From Diadema setosum (taxonomy: Eukaryota > Echinodermata > Echinoidea > Diadematoida > Diadematidae): 64,000 bases of DNA. The notes beneath the pieces are model-generated. The model saw only the letters and a program-made list of their open reading frames with translations, was not told where the DNA came from and searched no databases. Position numbers and translations under genes: made by a program. The number at the start of each line of letters is the position of its first letter. Positions within the stretch are counted from its first letter, which is position 1. The stretch lies in assembly GCA_033980235.1 (NCBI GenBank), contig CM067067.1, forward strand, positions 12,242,401 to 12,306,400, read 5' to 3'. Below, one piece after another: positions 12,201 through 22,110 of the stretch.

Positions 12201-15200
12201 ATGTTAATAAAGTAAGTACATTGCTTTTCTTCCAGGAGGATATTTAATAAGCTACAAAGGGCATGAAGAATCACATTTCTTCAGATGCAGAATCTATCTT
12301 TTGCTCATAGGAGCTATACCCTGTTTGTATGTTTACATGCAAAGTAAATGCAGAGCTCATTGAGGACATTGGCCATGAGTAAACATCAAAATGACTCATT
12401 TTATCCAGCGACGAGTCTGTGAACATTATATGGTTTGACATGCATCACTAATGAAGCAGAATTGTAAGCGTTCACTTCTCTTCTAGAGATGCACAACACA
12501 CACCAACAACTTTTCAATGCAAAGCTAACATGATGAAGATCTGACCTGATTTATAAAAATACATCCTAGGCATTGCCTTCATTCTTTGGTACATACCATT
12601 TTTACATATATATGGCAATGCTAGAAAAGAAGTGTTTATGTATTACAGCATGAATTGATGTGAAGATTTAAGTTGATAATAACATTACATTGTATGATTG
12701 TGTAAAGAAAGAGCGGTTTGTGCGTCAGAAGGGGATATAGATCAGTTGGGATGTCAGGATTATCGGATGTGGATTGAATGTATGAACCTCATTTTTTGTT
12801 TCACGCTGCTTATCAGGGGGCCTATGATGACAATTGCTTGCTTCCATTAGTTTTTGTTATGGTAGAACTAAGTAAAGATATAATATGCTTATATGTAATT
12901 TATACATATTGTAAGAGTTTCCTTATTTGTCAACAAATTGTCATTTTCATAGATTATTGCTAATGCAGAATAGCTTGATGTTTCTTTGTTTTGTCTTGAT
13001 TTGCTGTGATCTCTTTACAGACTACAGATGATGGTATCACCCACATAGGCAACCACTGTAAAAATTTAACAACACTCAATGTCCAAGGATGTGCAGTAAG
13101 TAAACCGTTGAAAATAGTTGTGAGCGATTTGTCAGCAATTTGTGAGCTAGGTGTAGTTTCAGCTGTAAATCTGAATGAAAATATTTCTGACCACCTGCTC
13201 TGAGATGCCGTGATTGTCAGATGTGAGTCATCATTTAGGTGGTATTTATCAAAACTATTGTTTGACAAATGATATCTTCAGTATTGCATACATAATAGTA
13301 AGTTGTGATATCAGAGCAATTTAGCCCAATCTCTGTGTTACTCCTGTTTGTGAATAAGATGTAGGGGTAGGCTATTGTATAGCTAGTGATTAGAGGCAAT
13401 GTTCATGTATGGTTAACGTGAGAAATTTGAGAAATATCTTCAGTTTCAGATTCAAAATGCAACAGTTTAAAGTGAAGGCAATTAAATGTTAAGTGAGCTT
13501 TTCTATGGCTCCTTCCAGTTTCTATGATATATTATTTAAAAGTAGCGGTGGAATCTAAATAAGTGTCTCCGATTTCTCCAACAAATAATGATACATTCAG
13601 CAGTGATGAGTGGATATCAGTATAGTCTCTCTCTCTCTTTTTTTTTTCTTTACATTTAACTATATCTGTCTCATGCTTGATGATGTAAAGATGTGAAGTG
13701 TCATATACTCTATGACAATCCATTAAATTCTAAAAGTTGTCAATCACAAGTTTAGTTGAAATGCTATTGCAGAGTAAACCCACTGTAGATTAAAGGCCCT
13801 CTGTGCTGATTGCTGTAAAATCAGAAACATTCAAAGCATGATTTTTCTTCTCCCTGGAAATTGCCACTGGCATTCATTCAATGCATGGTGTAGACAAACA
13901 CTTTTGCATGCATTTTAATTTCATGAATCTTGGCTTGGAAAATTCTTTAAGTTTTATGCACACAAAATTCTTTGATTTTACAGTAATGTTCATGTGGACA
14001 GTATGTAGGGCTATCGGAATTGACTGTGTGTATTAAAGCACTGTGTGTATGATATAAGCCCTGTGTTTCCTTGCCCCGTTATGCAGCTAATAAGTGACGA
14101 CGGGATGCTTGCACTGGCCAAAGGCTGTCGGACATTACAATCACTCTGTGTGTCCGGCTGTACCCACCTGACTGACCAGACTCTTGGTGCATTCAGTCAA
14201 TACTGTCACAAACTCAAGTGAGTCACTCTAACCAGGTCACACATTATAAGCCTCATCTGTCTATCTAGTAGCCAAACTTATGAATGTTGTCTAGACAGTT
14301 TCATAGGGTAATGGTGGAGATTTTCCAAACTATTTCTTTTCTACATAAATCACAGTTTGATTTAGATATGAGGAGTTTAAATGCAAAAAGTGATATACAT
14401 CCATTTTCTTCAGTTTGAGATATTTGAGATCATATCTGTTGAAAAACAGAAAATAATTTAGATATAATATGTGGTAATTTGTAATATCTTCAAAATATTT
14501 CTTATTTAATGAGTGCAGTATCATTGAAAGATTTTTTGTTTCTATTTGATGATGACCTTACTTTAACAAACTTGAAAAATTGCTTTTATCTGTTTTTGAA
14601 TTCAAACTCTTCATATATTTCAAAGTTAATGAATGAAATGTTCATAATACATGTACTTTGGCAACTGTGGCATATTTGATGTTTTCACAAATGCGGAGTT
14701 CAATACAGTGATATTGAATGTGGAGTTCCAGACAGTGATATTCATCCTAATTCTTCACTATCTTCATATTCAGCAGCAACTGCATTCAAGGTCTAAAAAA
14801 CAATTGACCGTGGTCTGTACTTGTGGTCACTGACTAAGATATTGAAAGTTCACATTGGTGTCATCCTAAAAGTTTTAGTGTGAACGAAAGATTGTGCTGA
14901 CGGGCTGCTGTCATTTTGTCACAAATCTCATTTTTCATTGTGGACATCATTACAGACATTTAGAGTTACGTGAATGGAAGTTATCACACTGGGAATGATT
15001 AAGAAAGGCAAGCATTTTCATATGAACATCATTAATTGATGGTGATAATGTGCTCATTATCTGTGTAAGTGAATACGTCTGTGCAGCAAACTGAAACTGA
15101 GATCTGCCATTATTTTGATATGTGATACCCTTGCATCCTCACTATAACCTTCCATATCTTCTGGTCCATAGGACACTAGAAGTATCTGGTTGTTCACAGT

Positions 15201-18200
15201 TCACTGACAGTGGCTTCCAGGCCCTAGCAAGAGTAAGTGTATCAGCGCACACTTTACAGCAGGATTTCGTACGACGTGTACAAACTGTTGCATGCTTGAT
15301 CCAATATGACCTATTTTGGGCTATTCTTTTTACCTTCTTACATTTCTTTTCAGCATACCTGTGCCACCACAATTTCTTATTGTTCATCAGTTGTCATTTT
15401 ATTGTTAGTCTGCTGTGTATTTGGTACAGTTTTATCTCTCTTAATACTTTTGTTCAGATGTTAATCAAAGTCTTGAAAATCAGTTTTAGGGGCAAGGGAT
15501 ACAAAGTTGTTCAATTAATCCTTGACCCTTACATTGTACATTCAAAATGTTTGAAAGGTTCTGCCCCGGTCTATCTATGTGCATTGATGCATGAATACAA
15601 TCCTGGAAGAAGACCTTTGTTCAGATCACTACTGGCTTATTCAGAGATATAAATAAAATTTGATGGATCACATTCATTTTAAGCTGCCTCTATGGAACTA
15701 TGTAACAATTTACCAGACTATATTAAGAATTTGTTTAATGTGCTTTAAGAAAGCAGGAAAACATTTCTGTTCTGTAAATCTTTGCTTTTCTAAGTTGAGA
15801 ACTCAGTGCGAATCTGTAGCCATCTACTTGTTACATATTTATTCCTTAGTACATAGAGACTGAAGTGATATGTGCTATATACCATTTAGATAAAGTTGTA
15901 GTACGATCCAGTGGTATTAGTCAAATGTCATCTTTTTGCTGCTTCAGATCAGATGGCAGTAATCACCTTTTTGGCTTTCTCTCTCTCAATAGATTTAGAA
16001 TTTTAATCGAAATTGGCCAATATCATCCTCAGGAATAAAGATTGCAGAAGTTTTCAAAGCGCTATGTGGCGGGTCTTTTCTGATTTCAAGCATAACTTTG
16101 CTGTTCTCGTACCGAAAGTAACACAATTTCAAATATTGTGAGTGGCTGCCTTCCAGGTAATAAATAATGCGTGTTCATGCAGCTCCTTTTAAGGAACAGT
16201 TACAATTTCATCACTAACATATCCCTTGTTGAAGCATCACAAGGATGTACGTCGAGTTTGAATCATCTTAAAGCTCAGACGAGTGTCAATCCGTGTGGAA
16301 TATCATAACTGTTCTCTTACTTTGTGCCATCCACTTGTTTCAGTGACAGCGTTCATGAACAGATCCTGAGAATGACAAATTAAAGACACCTTGTTTAAGT
16401 CCTACCCCCATGAATTTGAAGGGAAAAAGAGCCAACATTCATGTCATCATTGCCTTGATTATAAATGAAAAAGGATCAAGAGACAGTCACTTGTTTTAGG
16501 TCTATTGCAATTTGAAAAGTGAACCCATGCAGTGTGAATACTTGTTAATTCACTATGTATGTCTTGTTTGGTAATATCAGACATGTACAGAGCTGGAAAG
16601 GATGGACCTAGAAGAGTGTGTTTTGGTAAGTATGAGACAATTGAATATTGAAATTTTGTTGAATTAATGTGAGTTGTTTTCATGTATGGATCCTGCCTGT
16701 TCAGGAATATGGCAAGTATATAATATTAATATACTAAGATATCTTTTTACTACTGCAGATTTATTGTTTTTTGTGCATGCAATATTTATGAACAAATCAT
16801 TAAAAAAAAAAAAATTGTTTGTGGTACCTGTCCTTCCCTTTGGTATGTGTGCATTTCTCAATTTTATAACCATTCTGTAGTGTTAACATCATGAGGAAGT
16901 TCAGTTTCCAGACCCTTTTGTAGCTCAGATATCTTGGCAAGAAAGCTAATTTGACACATTTTTCCCATTGTGTGATATGGAACCCCAGCATAAAGAAGTA
17001 TAGTGTTAACTCCCCATGATTTGAATGTTGATTGTTTTTCTAATCTATTGTGTCAAATCAAATCAAACAATACTACCTAAAATTACTTCATTTGCCAGTT
17101 ACTCTTTTGCAGTGTGAACTTGTGATTAATTTGTTTCTTGGACTATATGTTTGTGCTTTTATCACCTGCGCAGATTACAGACACAACATTAAGTTATCTA
17201 GCCCTGGGTTGTCAAGTCTTGCAGAAGCTGGTATGTTGATAGGCATCAGATCATTTAGACACCTTTGAGAAAAGGGAGAGCCATTAAATGGGGGGAATTT
17301 CGCAAAGGTAGTTTAAATCTTATCGTATGGAACATGCAATTTTTGACTGCGTAAAAGCGTGTGACACATTGTGCACGCTAACAGACCTCGGAATAATAGC
17401 TGCATGGTAACGCGCATACATATGCAGAATACGCCTATGTTTTGTCTGTTGGATAAATCTAAAGTATTGATTTGATTTAGACTACCTTTGTGAAATTGGG
17501 CCAATGTGTTTGCATGTGAAAGTGGATGCCAAGCCCAACATTTTGTACATACATTGATCCAATTTGAAATACTTTTTAATCACAGACTAATGTTGGCAAA
17601 AGACCGACAGGGTCTCCACAGCCAGTGAGTTTGATGTAATATGAACTGTTAACAGTAATGTGTGTCTTTTATTTCAAGTGATTCAGAGGAAGGATACAAT
17701 TGTGCTGCTTTGTTTATACCTTCAAGACAGCACAGATGCTCATGAAATGGAGATATGGCAATGTTGTCGGTTTTTTATGTCCATCATATGTTCATCCAGG
17801 CATGTGATTTTGTTGTAATTATGAAAAATAATGAAAGCTTTGAGATGACGGTCTTCCATTACATAGCATTAATCAAAAACTGAAGATGAAATTCATGCAA
17901 TGCTGAACTGCTTTGATTTTTCTTTTTTTTTGTATTTTGATTACAGCCATTGTGACAATATTGTGTGTGCCATGTTTCATTGTGCCTTAATGGCAGATAT
18001 TTACAGTGAATTATTGAGAGTTGAGGAAACTGATCCTTGATCCATATATTGAATGAAGTCATTACTAATTTAAGTGCTGATTCTTTGCTGATTGTCAGAC
18101 GCTATCACACTGTGAACTGATCACGGACGAGGGCATCAGGTTCATTGGTACTAGCGCCTGTGCCACAGAGCACCTACAGGTCATTGAACTGGACAACTGT

Positions 18201-18842
18201 CCCCTCATCACGGACGCCTCGCTAGATCACCTGATGGGTTGTCAAGGGCTGCAGCGGATAGAGCTCTATGACTGCCAGCTTATTACACGGGCAGGCATCA
18301 GAAGACTTAGGGTGAGTAACTAGTGTGTTGAATTCCTGTTGGCACAGACCAGTCAAAGTCTGTAACATACTTTGACTGGACGCTGCACATTGTATCCCGT
18401 TGGATGCCACACGTTGTAACTCAGGATACTGTCATACCCAGTGTCGAAAGTACTAACACAACTAAATATTCTTGCATATAGCACTAAAAATAACTTCCAT
18501 TCATTTTTTGTAATCCAGGCTACTGTTCAAAAAAAGAAAAAAAGAATTCAATCAAATTGTAGATATTATAGTTGAATCGCCAGGGTACCAATTTACCAAT
18601 ATATTTTGTTTAGTGAGCAGGGACTACCTGAAGACACAGCTATGACTATGTGCTTTGCAAGTGAATTGATTCTATCACATTTCTCTTATTCTATTTTGTT
18701 TATCCTCGTTTGTCCATACACATTTCCGATACAGGCACAGCTGCCGAATGTGAAGGTCCATGCCTACTTTGCACCGGTTACGCCCCCTCCATCAGTGGGT
18801 GGAGTCAGACCGCGGTACTGCCGATGCTGTGTTATATTGTAG
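154..18842 (+). CDS. FBXL20: FBXL20/FBXL2 orthologue, F-box/LRR substrate receptor of SCF ubiquitin ligase (5' end missing)
   Basis: Gene model joining 154-228, 1458-1552, 6380-6544, 10796-10922, 13021-13095, 14087-14217, 15172-15232, 16581-16625, 17174-17230, 18099-18311 and 18735-18842. The exons total 1152 nt, or 383 residues plus TAG; the human protein is about 436, so roughly 50 N-terminal residues, including most of the F-box, lie upstream of the window. The visible protein starts at the end of the F-box (WNILALDGSNWQ) and continues as an unbroken array of cysteine-containing LRRs with the recurring pattern C..(I/L)TD.(G/A)L..L...C. It ends in HAYFAPVTPPP and CRCCVIL, a CAAX box. In known FBXL2/FBXL20 the F-box binds SKP1-CUL1, the LRR solenoid picks the ubiquitination substrate, and the CAAX cysteine is geranylgeranylated for membrane targeting. 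The sequence resembles FBXL20 slightly more than FBXL2 and may represent the ancestor before the vertebrate duplication. All introns are GT-AG and no disabling change is seen. Confidence 0.95.
229..1457 (+). other. FBXL20 intron 1
   Basis: AT-rich intron with no recognised repeat, RNA gene or alternative exon. It ends in a strong pyrimidine tract. Confidence 0.8.
1458..1552 (+). CDS. FBXL20: FBXL20 exon: first LRR
   Basis: A pyrimidine-rich acceptor (CTCCCAG) opens the exon at GPVVEHISKRCGGFL, and it closes with GTGAGT after a two-base part codon. It encodes LRR 1 (LSLHGCKSVTDDAL), equivalent to the human VVENISRRCGGFL segment. Confidence 0.93.
3723..3789. repeat. Hairpin of about 27-bp inverted arms
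   Basis: The left arm, from ATTGCCTGAACTAG to TATTGCCC, is mirrored by GGGCAATAC to GAGGGCAAT on the right, with a short spacer. It looks like a remnant of a miniature inverted-repeat element. Confidence 0.5.
3855..4345. repeat. GC-richer block with direct and inverted copies
   Basis: The motif CCTATGGGAATTTGCCC followed by TCGCGAAA occurs at about 4006 and 4109, and a reversed partial copy (AAATCCCATAGGCG) near 4229. CpG density is clearly higher than in the flanks. It may be an old transposon internal region; no protein is recognised. Confidence 0.45.
5288..6151. mobile_element. Non-autonomous element with about 160-bp tandem units (HINE/pearl-like)
   Basis: It begins TTATACCCCCGCCAAAC and ends GGCGGGGGTATAA followed by a stem-loop and TTTCTAGTT. 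Inside are a GGTCGGGC microsatellite and about five units of roughly 160 bp, each starting near CTTGCG..AACTACTTCCTCAG and containing GTTGCCATGGTAAC (units near 5378, 5537, 5698, 5863 and 6029). Tandem core, microsatellite and terminal hairpins resemble the HINE/pearl class of Helentron-related elements. No transposase is present. Confidence 0.7.
6380..6544 (+). CDS. FBXL20: FBXL20 exon: LRRs 2-3
   Basis: The acceptor is ATGTGCAG and the donor GTGAGA. The 165 nt enter at codon position 3 and leave two bases over. They encode TFAGNCKNIEVLNLEDC and two repeats ending TAITDNALKSL. Confidence 0.94.
6638..7590. mobile_element. Small TTAA-ended miniature element, split by an insertion
   Basis: The two outer pieces (6638-6698 and 7562-7590) together form a copy of the roughly 93-bp element found intact and reversed at 46971-47063. 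Both copies start TTAACCC and end GGTTAA. The inner 859 bp belong to a different element. Confidence 0.75.
6701..7559. mobile_element. pogo-like non-autonomous transposon, TA target duplication
   Basis: Terminal inverted repeats CAGTACTCTCCGCATA are flanked by TA on both sides. The CAGT start and TA duplication fit the pogo/Tigger branch of Tc1/mariner. The 859-bp interior has no transposase ORF. The uninterrupted host copy at 46971 shows a single TA at the insertion point. Confidence 0.75.
8322..8372. repeat. 22-bp-arm hairpin, 7-nt loop
   Basis: ACAGTGATGGGGCGATCATT pairs with AACGATCGCCCTGTCACTGT across CGGGCCA, with three mismatches in 22 bp. Function unknown; it may be a minute transposon relic. 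Confidence 0.55.
8518..9139. mobile_element. TTAA-flanked miniature element (piggyBac-like ends), copy 1
   Basis: The element lies between TTAA at 8514-8517 and TTAA at 9140-9143. Ends AGAGGAAGTCCACCCC and GGGGTGGATTTCTCCT are inverted repeats. Sub-terminal motifs (AAATCGGATAAGAAATAAGG near the left and its reverse near the right) extend the palindrome. A related copy is at 62476-63080. Confidence 0.75.
9211..9451. mobile_element. Palindromic miniature element (TGTATAC ends), copy 1
   Basis: CTGTATACGGCAAAT at the left and ATGCTGTATACAGTA at the right. The interior matches, in reverse orientation, the copy at 56436-56684: shared motifs include TGTCGGGAAGTCC, GTGCTCCACAA and CATTTCTCTGTTCA. 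Confidence 0.7.
10071..10252. mobile_element. Foldback element with near-perfect 45-bp arms
   Basis: The arms at 10105-10149 and about 10163-10210 pair perfectly for 34 bp, then 11 bp more after a 3-nt bulge, around the loop GAGGCGCAGCCGA. The palindrome continues less perfectly outward to GTTATA / TATAAC. The low divergence between arms suggests a recent origin. Confidence 0.7.
10245..10560. mobile_element. Miniature element with TTATATAACGCC inverted ends
   Basis: TTATATAACGCCTATAATAG at the left and GGCGTTATATAA at the right are inverted, and the match extends into GTCATTTGAT / ATCAAATGAC. The GC-rich, CpG-containing interior has no ORF. It abuts the foldback element, so the two may be parts of one composite. 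Confidence 0.6.
10796..10922 (+). CDS. FBXL20: FBXL20 exon: LRRs 4-5
   Basis: The acceptor is TCTGCAG and the donor GTAAGT. The 127 nt encode SDGCHLLSHLNISWCDQ and GIEALVRGCPNIKVL, among the most conserved stretches of the family, and end in phase 0 after GCHA. Confidence 0.94.
10923..13020 (+). other. FBXL20 intron 4
   Basis: The first 860 bases are a transposon (10970-11783). The rest is AT-rich with poly(T), poly(G) and poly(A) runs and no other feature. Confidence 0.8.
10970..11783. mobile_element. Inverted-repeat element with GTTCATGCG ends
   Basis: The left end GACCGTGTTCATGCGGAT and the right end CGCATGAACGCAGCCC are inverted copies. Inside, paired blocks containing AATCATGATTCAAAA occur near both ends in mirrored order. 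No transposase ORF. Target duplication unclear. Confidence 0.6.
13021..13095 (+). CDS. FBXL20: FBXL20 exon: LRR 6
   Basis: This is a 75-nt phase 0-0 exon between TCTTTACAG and GTAAGT. It encodes TTDDGITHIGNHCKNL and LNVQGCA, one complete LRR. Confidence 0.92.
13096..14086 (+). other. FBXL20 intron 5
   Basis: It contains one miniature element (13810-13985); otherwise AT-rich sequence with a CT run near 13630. Confidence 0.75.
13810..13985. mobile_element. ACTGTAAAAC-ended miniature element, copy 1 (reverse orientation)
   Basis: It runs from TTGCTGTAAAATC to GATTTTACAGTAA and contains TTTTGCATGCATTTTAATTT, CCACTGGCATTCA and a reversed second half. It matches the copies at 24518 and 36541. Confidence 0.65.
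14087..14217 (+). CDS. FBXL20: FBXL20 exon: LRRs 7-8
   Basis: The acceptor is TATGCAG and the donor GTGAGT. The 131 nt encode LISDDGMLALAKGC and LCVSGCTHLTDQTL. The exon ends with two bases of a lysine codon that the next exon completes. Confidence 0.94.
14218..15171 (+). other. FBXL20 intron 6
   Basis: AT-rich intron; I see no repeat or exon in it. Confidence 0.75.
15172..15232 (+). CDS. FBXL20: FBXL20 exon: LRR 9, small exon
   Basis: A 61-nt exon lies between GGTCCATAG and GTAAGT. It encodes TLEVSGCSQFTDSGFQALAR, equivalent to ILEVARCSQLTDVGF of the human protein, and ends in phase 0. Confidence 0.92.
15233..16580 (+). other. FBXL20 intron 7
   Basis: It carries a decayed LINE 3' region near 15500-15880; the remainder shows nothing recognisable. 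Confidence 0.75.
15500..15880 (+). pseudogene. Decayed LINE reverse-transcriptase C-terminus
   Basis: Frame 1 reads KCLKGSAPVYLCALMHEY and NPGRRPLFRS, the pattern (K.L.G.AP.YL..L...Y.P.R.LRS) found near the end of jockey/CR1-type LINE ORF2. After a frameshift a second frame reads LPLWNYV and FKKAGKHF, matching the usual final LWN.LP and FKK.LKT.LF motifs. Stops and the frameshift show it is dead. It lies in the same sense as FBXL20. Confidence 0.6.
16581..16625 (+). CDS. FBXL20: FBXL20 exon: LRR 10, 45-nt small exon
   Basis: Fifteen codons lie between AATATCAG and GTAAGT, phase 0-0. They encode TCTELERMDLEECVL, matching CHELEKMDLEEC in vertebrates. It is too short for standard ORF lists and is recognised by homology and splice sites. 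Confidence 0.92.
16626..17173 (+). other. FBXL20 intron 8
   Basis: Short AT-rich intron with a poly(A) tract near 16801; nothing else seen. Confidence 0.75.
17174..17230 (+). CDS. FBXL20: FBXL20 exon: LRR 10-11, 57-nt small exon
   Basis: Nineteen codons lie between CTGCGCAG and GTATGT, phase 0-0. They encode ITDTTLSYLALGCQVLQKL, matching ITDSTLIQLSIHCPRL in vertebrates. Confidence 0.92.
17231..18098 (+). other. FBXL20 intron 9
   Basis: It contains one miniature inverted-repeat element (17289-17503) close to the donor; the rest is AT-rich and featureless. Confidence 0.75.
17289..17503. mobile_element. Miniature inverted-repeat element
   Basis: GGGGAATTTCGCAAAGGTAG followed by TTTAAATC at the left is mirrored by GATTTAGACTACCTTTGTG and AAATTGGGCC at the right. 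About 215 bp, no ORF. Confidence 0.7.
18099..18311 (+). CDS. FBXL20: FBXL20 exon: LRRs 11-13
   Basis: The acceptor is TTGTCAG and the donor GTGAGT; 213 nt, phase 0-0. It encodes TLSHCELITDEGI, VIELDNCPLITDASL and IELYDCQLITRAGI, which are almost identical to human FBXL20. It is the longest exon and covers the C-terminal LRRs. Confidence 0.96.
18312..18734 (+). other. FBXL20 intron 10
   Basis: Short intron; a purine run of A and G near 18530 is the only simple sequence. No element seen. Confidence 0.75.
18735..18842 (+). CDS. FBXL20: FBXL20 last coding exon with CAAX box
   Basis: The acceptor is GATACAG. The exon encodes AQLPNVKVHAYFAPVTPP, a short proline/glycine linker and CRCCVIL, then TAG at 18840-18842. 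The final leucine of the CAAX box predicts geranylgeranylation, as for FBXL2. Confidence 0.95.
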   Translation, partial: AQLPNVKVHAYFAPVTPPPSVGGVRPRYCRCCVIL

Positions 18843-19808
18843 TGACTGTGAGGCGTCCATGGCTTTGACACAACTCCTTTCTCGAGACACGAGTGCAGAT
18901 GACTGTAGATGGACGGGTGAAGAAGAAGTTTTGTCGTCACTACACGATGTCTTTTATTCTGAAAACATTGCTCACAGCACCTCTGCAATGCAACCCTTTG
19001 ATGATGTAGACCATTTACAGCGAGTGAGATGCGTTCTCTATTTCCAGAGGAAGCAAGCACTGAGAACACACTGCTTGGAAACTCGAAAGCCTCTTCCTCT
19101 CCGTATCATGCACTTAGAAGAGCAGAACATATGGAGTTCTTCAATGCAGACCACAGCTGATGCTGGTTTTTACATATCATTACGTACATGTAAGTAGCCA
19201 GTCCACACTAAGGATAAAGCCAGCCGAGCTGTCGATCTTCAATCCCACCTGGGTGGGAGGCACACAAGCTGATTCTTCACAGAGGGGAGAGGAAAAGCTG
19301 TGTGAAACCCATGCAACGTTGAGTCCGTCGCGATGCAATATCCTCTCAATATATATTATAACTGCCTGCGGCCCACATACTAGTCATGCTTTGATAACTG
19401 TTGGTATCGGGATCTAATCATGTTGTCTTCACCTGGCATCCAGCAACCTTCTTAAAGGGTGAATCAAGCAGCCTGTGGCAACTTTTGTGCAAATGAACAT
19501 GCCAAGGGGCCCTAATTTCCCTCTTCTACACATTGTACTAACTTTCTCAGAAAGATTAGACTGTTTCATGGGGATGCTACCTAATCAAGACAGAACTAAG
19601 GGGTCATATTCTAACTTATCACTGAATGAGAATGTCTGATGGGGAATGGTATTTAAGATGATTGTGGCAAATGTTAACCTCAACTGAACTTTTTTAATCC
19701 ATAGTTAACACTGATTGAGAAGTCACACTAGTAGGAATTGTTAGGTTTGCTATAAGCAACATGCTTTCTACAGGGTTATGGGATGTCATCAGTCACATAA
19801 ATGTGTGA

Positions 19809-19814
19809 AATAAA
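19809..19814 (+). promoter_or_regulatory. Candidate poly(A) signal AATAAA for FBXL20
   Basis: This is the first canonical AATAAA found downstream of the FBXL20 stop, about 970 nt away. Later candidates exist (for example 21901-21906), so the true end is uncertain. Confidence 0.25.
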
Positions 19815-22110
19815 TATGAAAGGAAGGTCTTGAATGTACTGGGGAATATTGTTCACTTCAGATAGAATATAAGGAGTTGATTATGCTACAGATGTTATAC
19901 GTCATTTGATCACAGCATTTGGTTGCATTCCAAAAGAAAATCCTTCGAAGGAATTCTTTGAATTTGTTTTGCTTGGATAGATGTATTTAACTTGTTGTCT
20001 AAACTTTCTGGAAAAAAAAGGAAACTGTCTACTATATGTAAGTGTTGTGACAATAGTGTGGCTTTTTCTTTTCTGTTTTGAATAGTACACTGCTTGCAAG
20101 TATGTCTTCCTTGTATGAGAGTTTAGGCTAATTGTCACTCATGGATAAAGGGGACACTTGCTGATATGAATGCTGTGATTGTAACATTGAAGTCCGACAA
20201 TGGCCCCTTTGTATGCTGGGATGTCTGTTAGAGACCACCTAGTTTGTCACTAGTAAAGATTTCCTGCCATGAATCTGCTTTCCCTCATAACAAACAGTTT
20301 AACTCTGTTGCAAGAAGGGTACTTTGTGTGAGGTTGATGGCTGCACATTTTAAGAGTGGCAGCTTTGTCAACAGCATGTCTCCAGCGCCAATGGCGACGA
20401 TTCTGATGCCTCGCTTTGTCAACAAACTCTTAAGTTAAATCCAAAGTTGAGAACATTTCCTGTGAATGTTATTCACCATCTGGATTCTTCTGATTTGTGA
20501 TTACAAAGCATTCTCACAGAGCAGTTAATACTACTCAGATGCAGGGATGAGCTCTGGCTAATTCTATCTCTATTAAAATCATCAATGTTCTGAGTCGTGA
20601 CACAAGATTTCTCCACAGCATACGGTTTGCAGTCGTTAATTTTCATGCAGATGATAAATTTAAAGATAACATCCGTCTCATCAGATCGAGGCCTGCACTG
20701 GATACACAGGTATCCAACCTCATGCCGTTTGTCTTGCATTAGCCATTATTCAGCTCTGTACCATGATGAATCAGTGGGATTGTCTGCTCCAGGTTTCTCT
20801 ATGGCAGTGGTAATACTGGATTGGGACTAAAGGGCATCATTGAGTTATCTATATTTCATATGGCTTGTTCCACCATTCATCATCATCATTGTGCAGCTTA
20901 AGTGTATGAAGGGTTAAATATTTTTTGTTTTTAATCATTAAAACAATGAAATGTTAGGATGTTCTCGCTACCAAAATGTTTTGAATGCCAACAAACAGTA
21001 GTACCGACTGAGGAGATTGAGAAGGCAGCAATCCGTGTAAAATCTACCATAAACACGTACAAACTGCTATTTGAATTACTAACCAGGTGTAAAGAATTAT
21101 CAGTTGCCCATCATGACATGGGGACAAAACAGATTATGAGACTGTCAGTTTTCAGCTTTAAAAAAAAAAAAAAAAAAAATCATTCCCGACCCAGCTTGAT
21201 GCCTTTTCCTTCAAACAAAGAAGTTAAGTTTTATGTCCGTTTAATAAGCTCTGTATGCTTTCGTCGCCCACCCCCTCCAACTGAAAAGAAGAGAAAAATA
21301 ATCAAGACTTCTCTCAATATGCATAGCACAAGTTGTGAACCTAGAGAAATTCCTCTTGTATTATAGTGGCGCACACCGAACCAAACAGCTTTTCATGTCA
21401 CAGTGGAATAGTTTGTGGACAGAATGGTCAAAACAAAATAAGAGTTTACTCTTCCATGATTTTCTCATGCATATTAGTCTTACACCTAAGGTTAATTATT
21501 TTTTTTTTCCAGATGTATCATGTAAGCAAATGACTCATGTGCACTTAGAATATTTATAAGTATTCGATTCAAATGTACAAAAGCAGATGGCACATTTAGT
21601 TTTTCAAATGTACAGGTGACAGGATGTTGTCATTTGCAATTTTAAGTTTTCCTAGTAAGTCTTAAAAAATGTGAGCGGATGATTGGAAAGAGTTTTGTTA
21701 TTGGTCTTTGTTTTTGAAACAGTAATTGATCTAAGCAATACTGCATCTTGATAAAGAATGAACTGCTTTCCCTGTGCTTTAAATCTACAAGCACCCTACC
21801 CAGAGGATGGAGATTATATGAGTTCATGAAATGAACTCTTCCATTTAGTACGATAGTTGCCAGGTTATCTATTTTGTAAAGAATTTTAAAAGAGTGATAA
21901 AATAAATAGAAGCAAATTAATCAAGAACTGAACAAACATCTACACGCCTTTGCAGCAAATAATGAGTTTTTCTCATTTTCAAAACTTGCACTGAGATGCA
22001 GGTTACTGTCTGTGGAAGTGCTGCATGATAAAGAATCCATTGTTGACATGTTTGTCAGTTGACTTCCACTGGAGTGGATGCAGTGAACAGTCTTGCTAAG
22101 CCTGCCTTAA

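Noticed and set aside
18760..19197. A 145-codon open frame crossing the FBXL20 stop in another frame
   Set aside because: It overlaps the true last exon in a different frame and continues into the 3' UTR; the product shows no domain and the FBXL20 frame is unambiguous.
20959..21366. 135-codon plus-strand frame
   Set aside because: It contains a poly-lysine run from a poly(A) tract, has no recognised domain and no supporting splice context.
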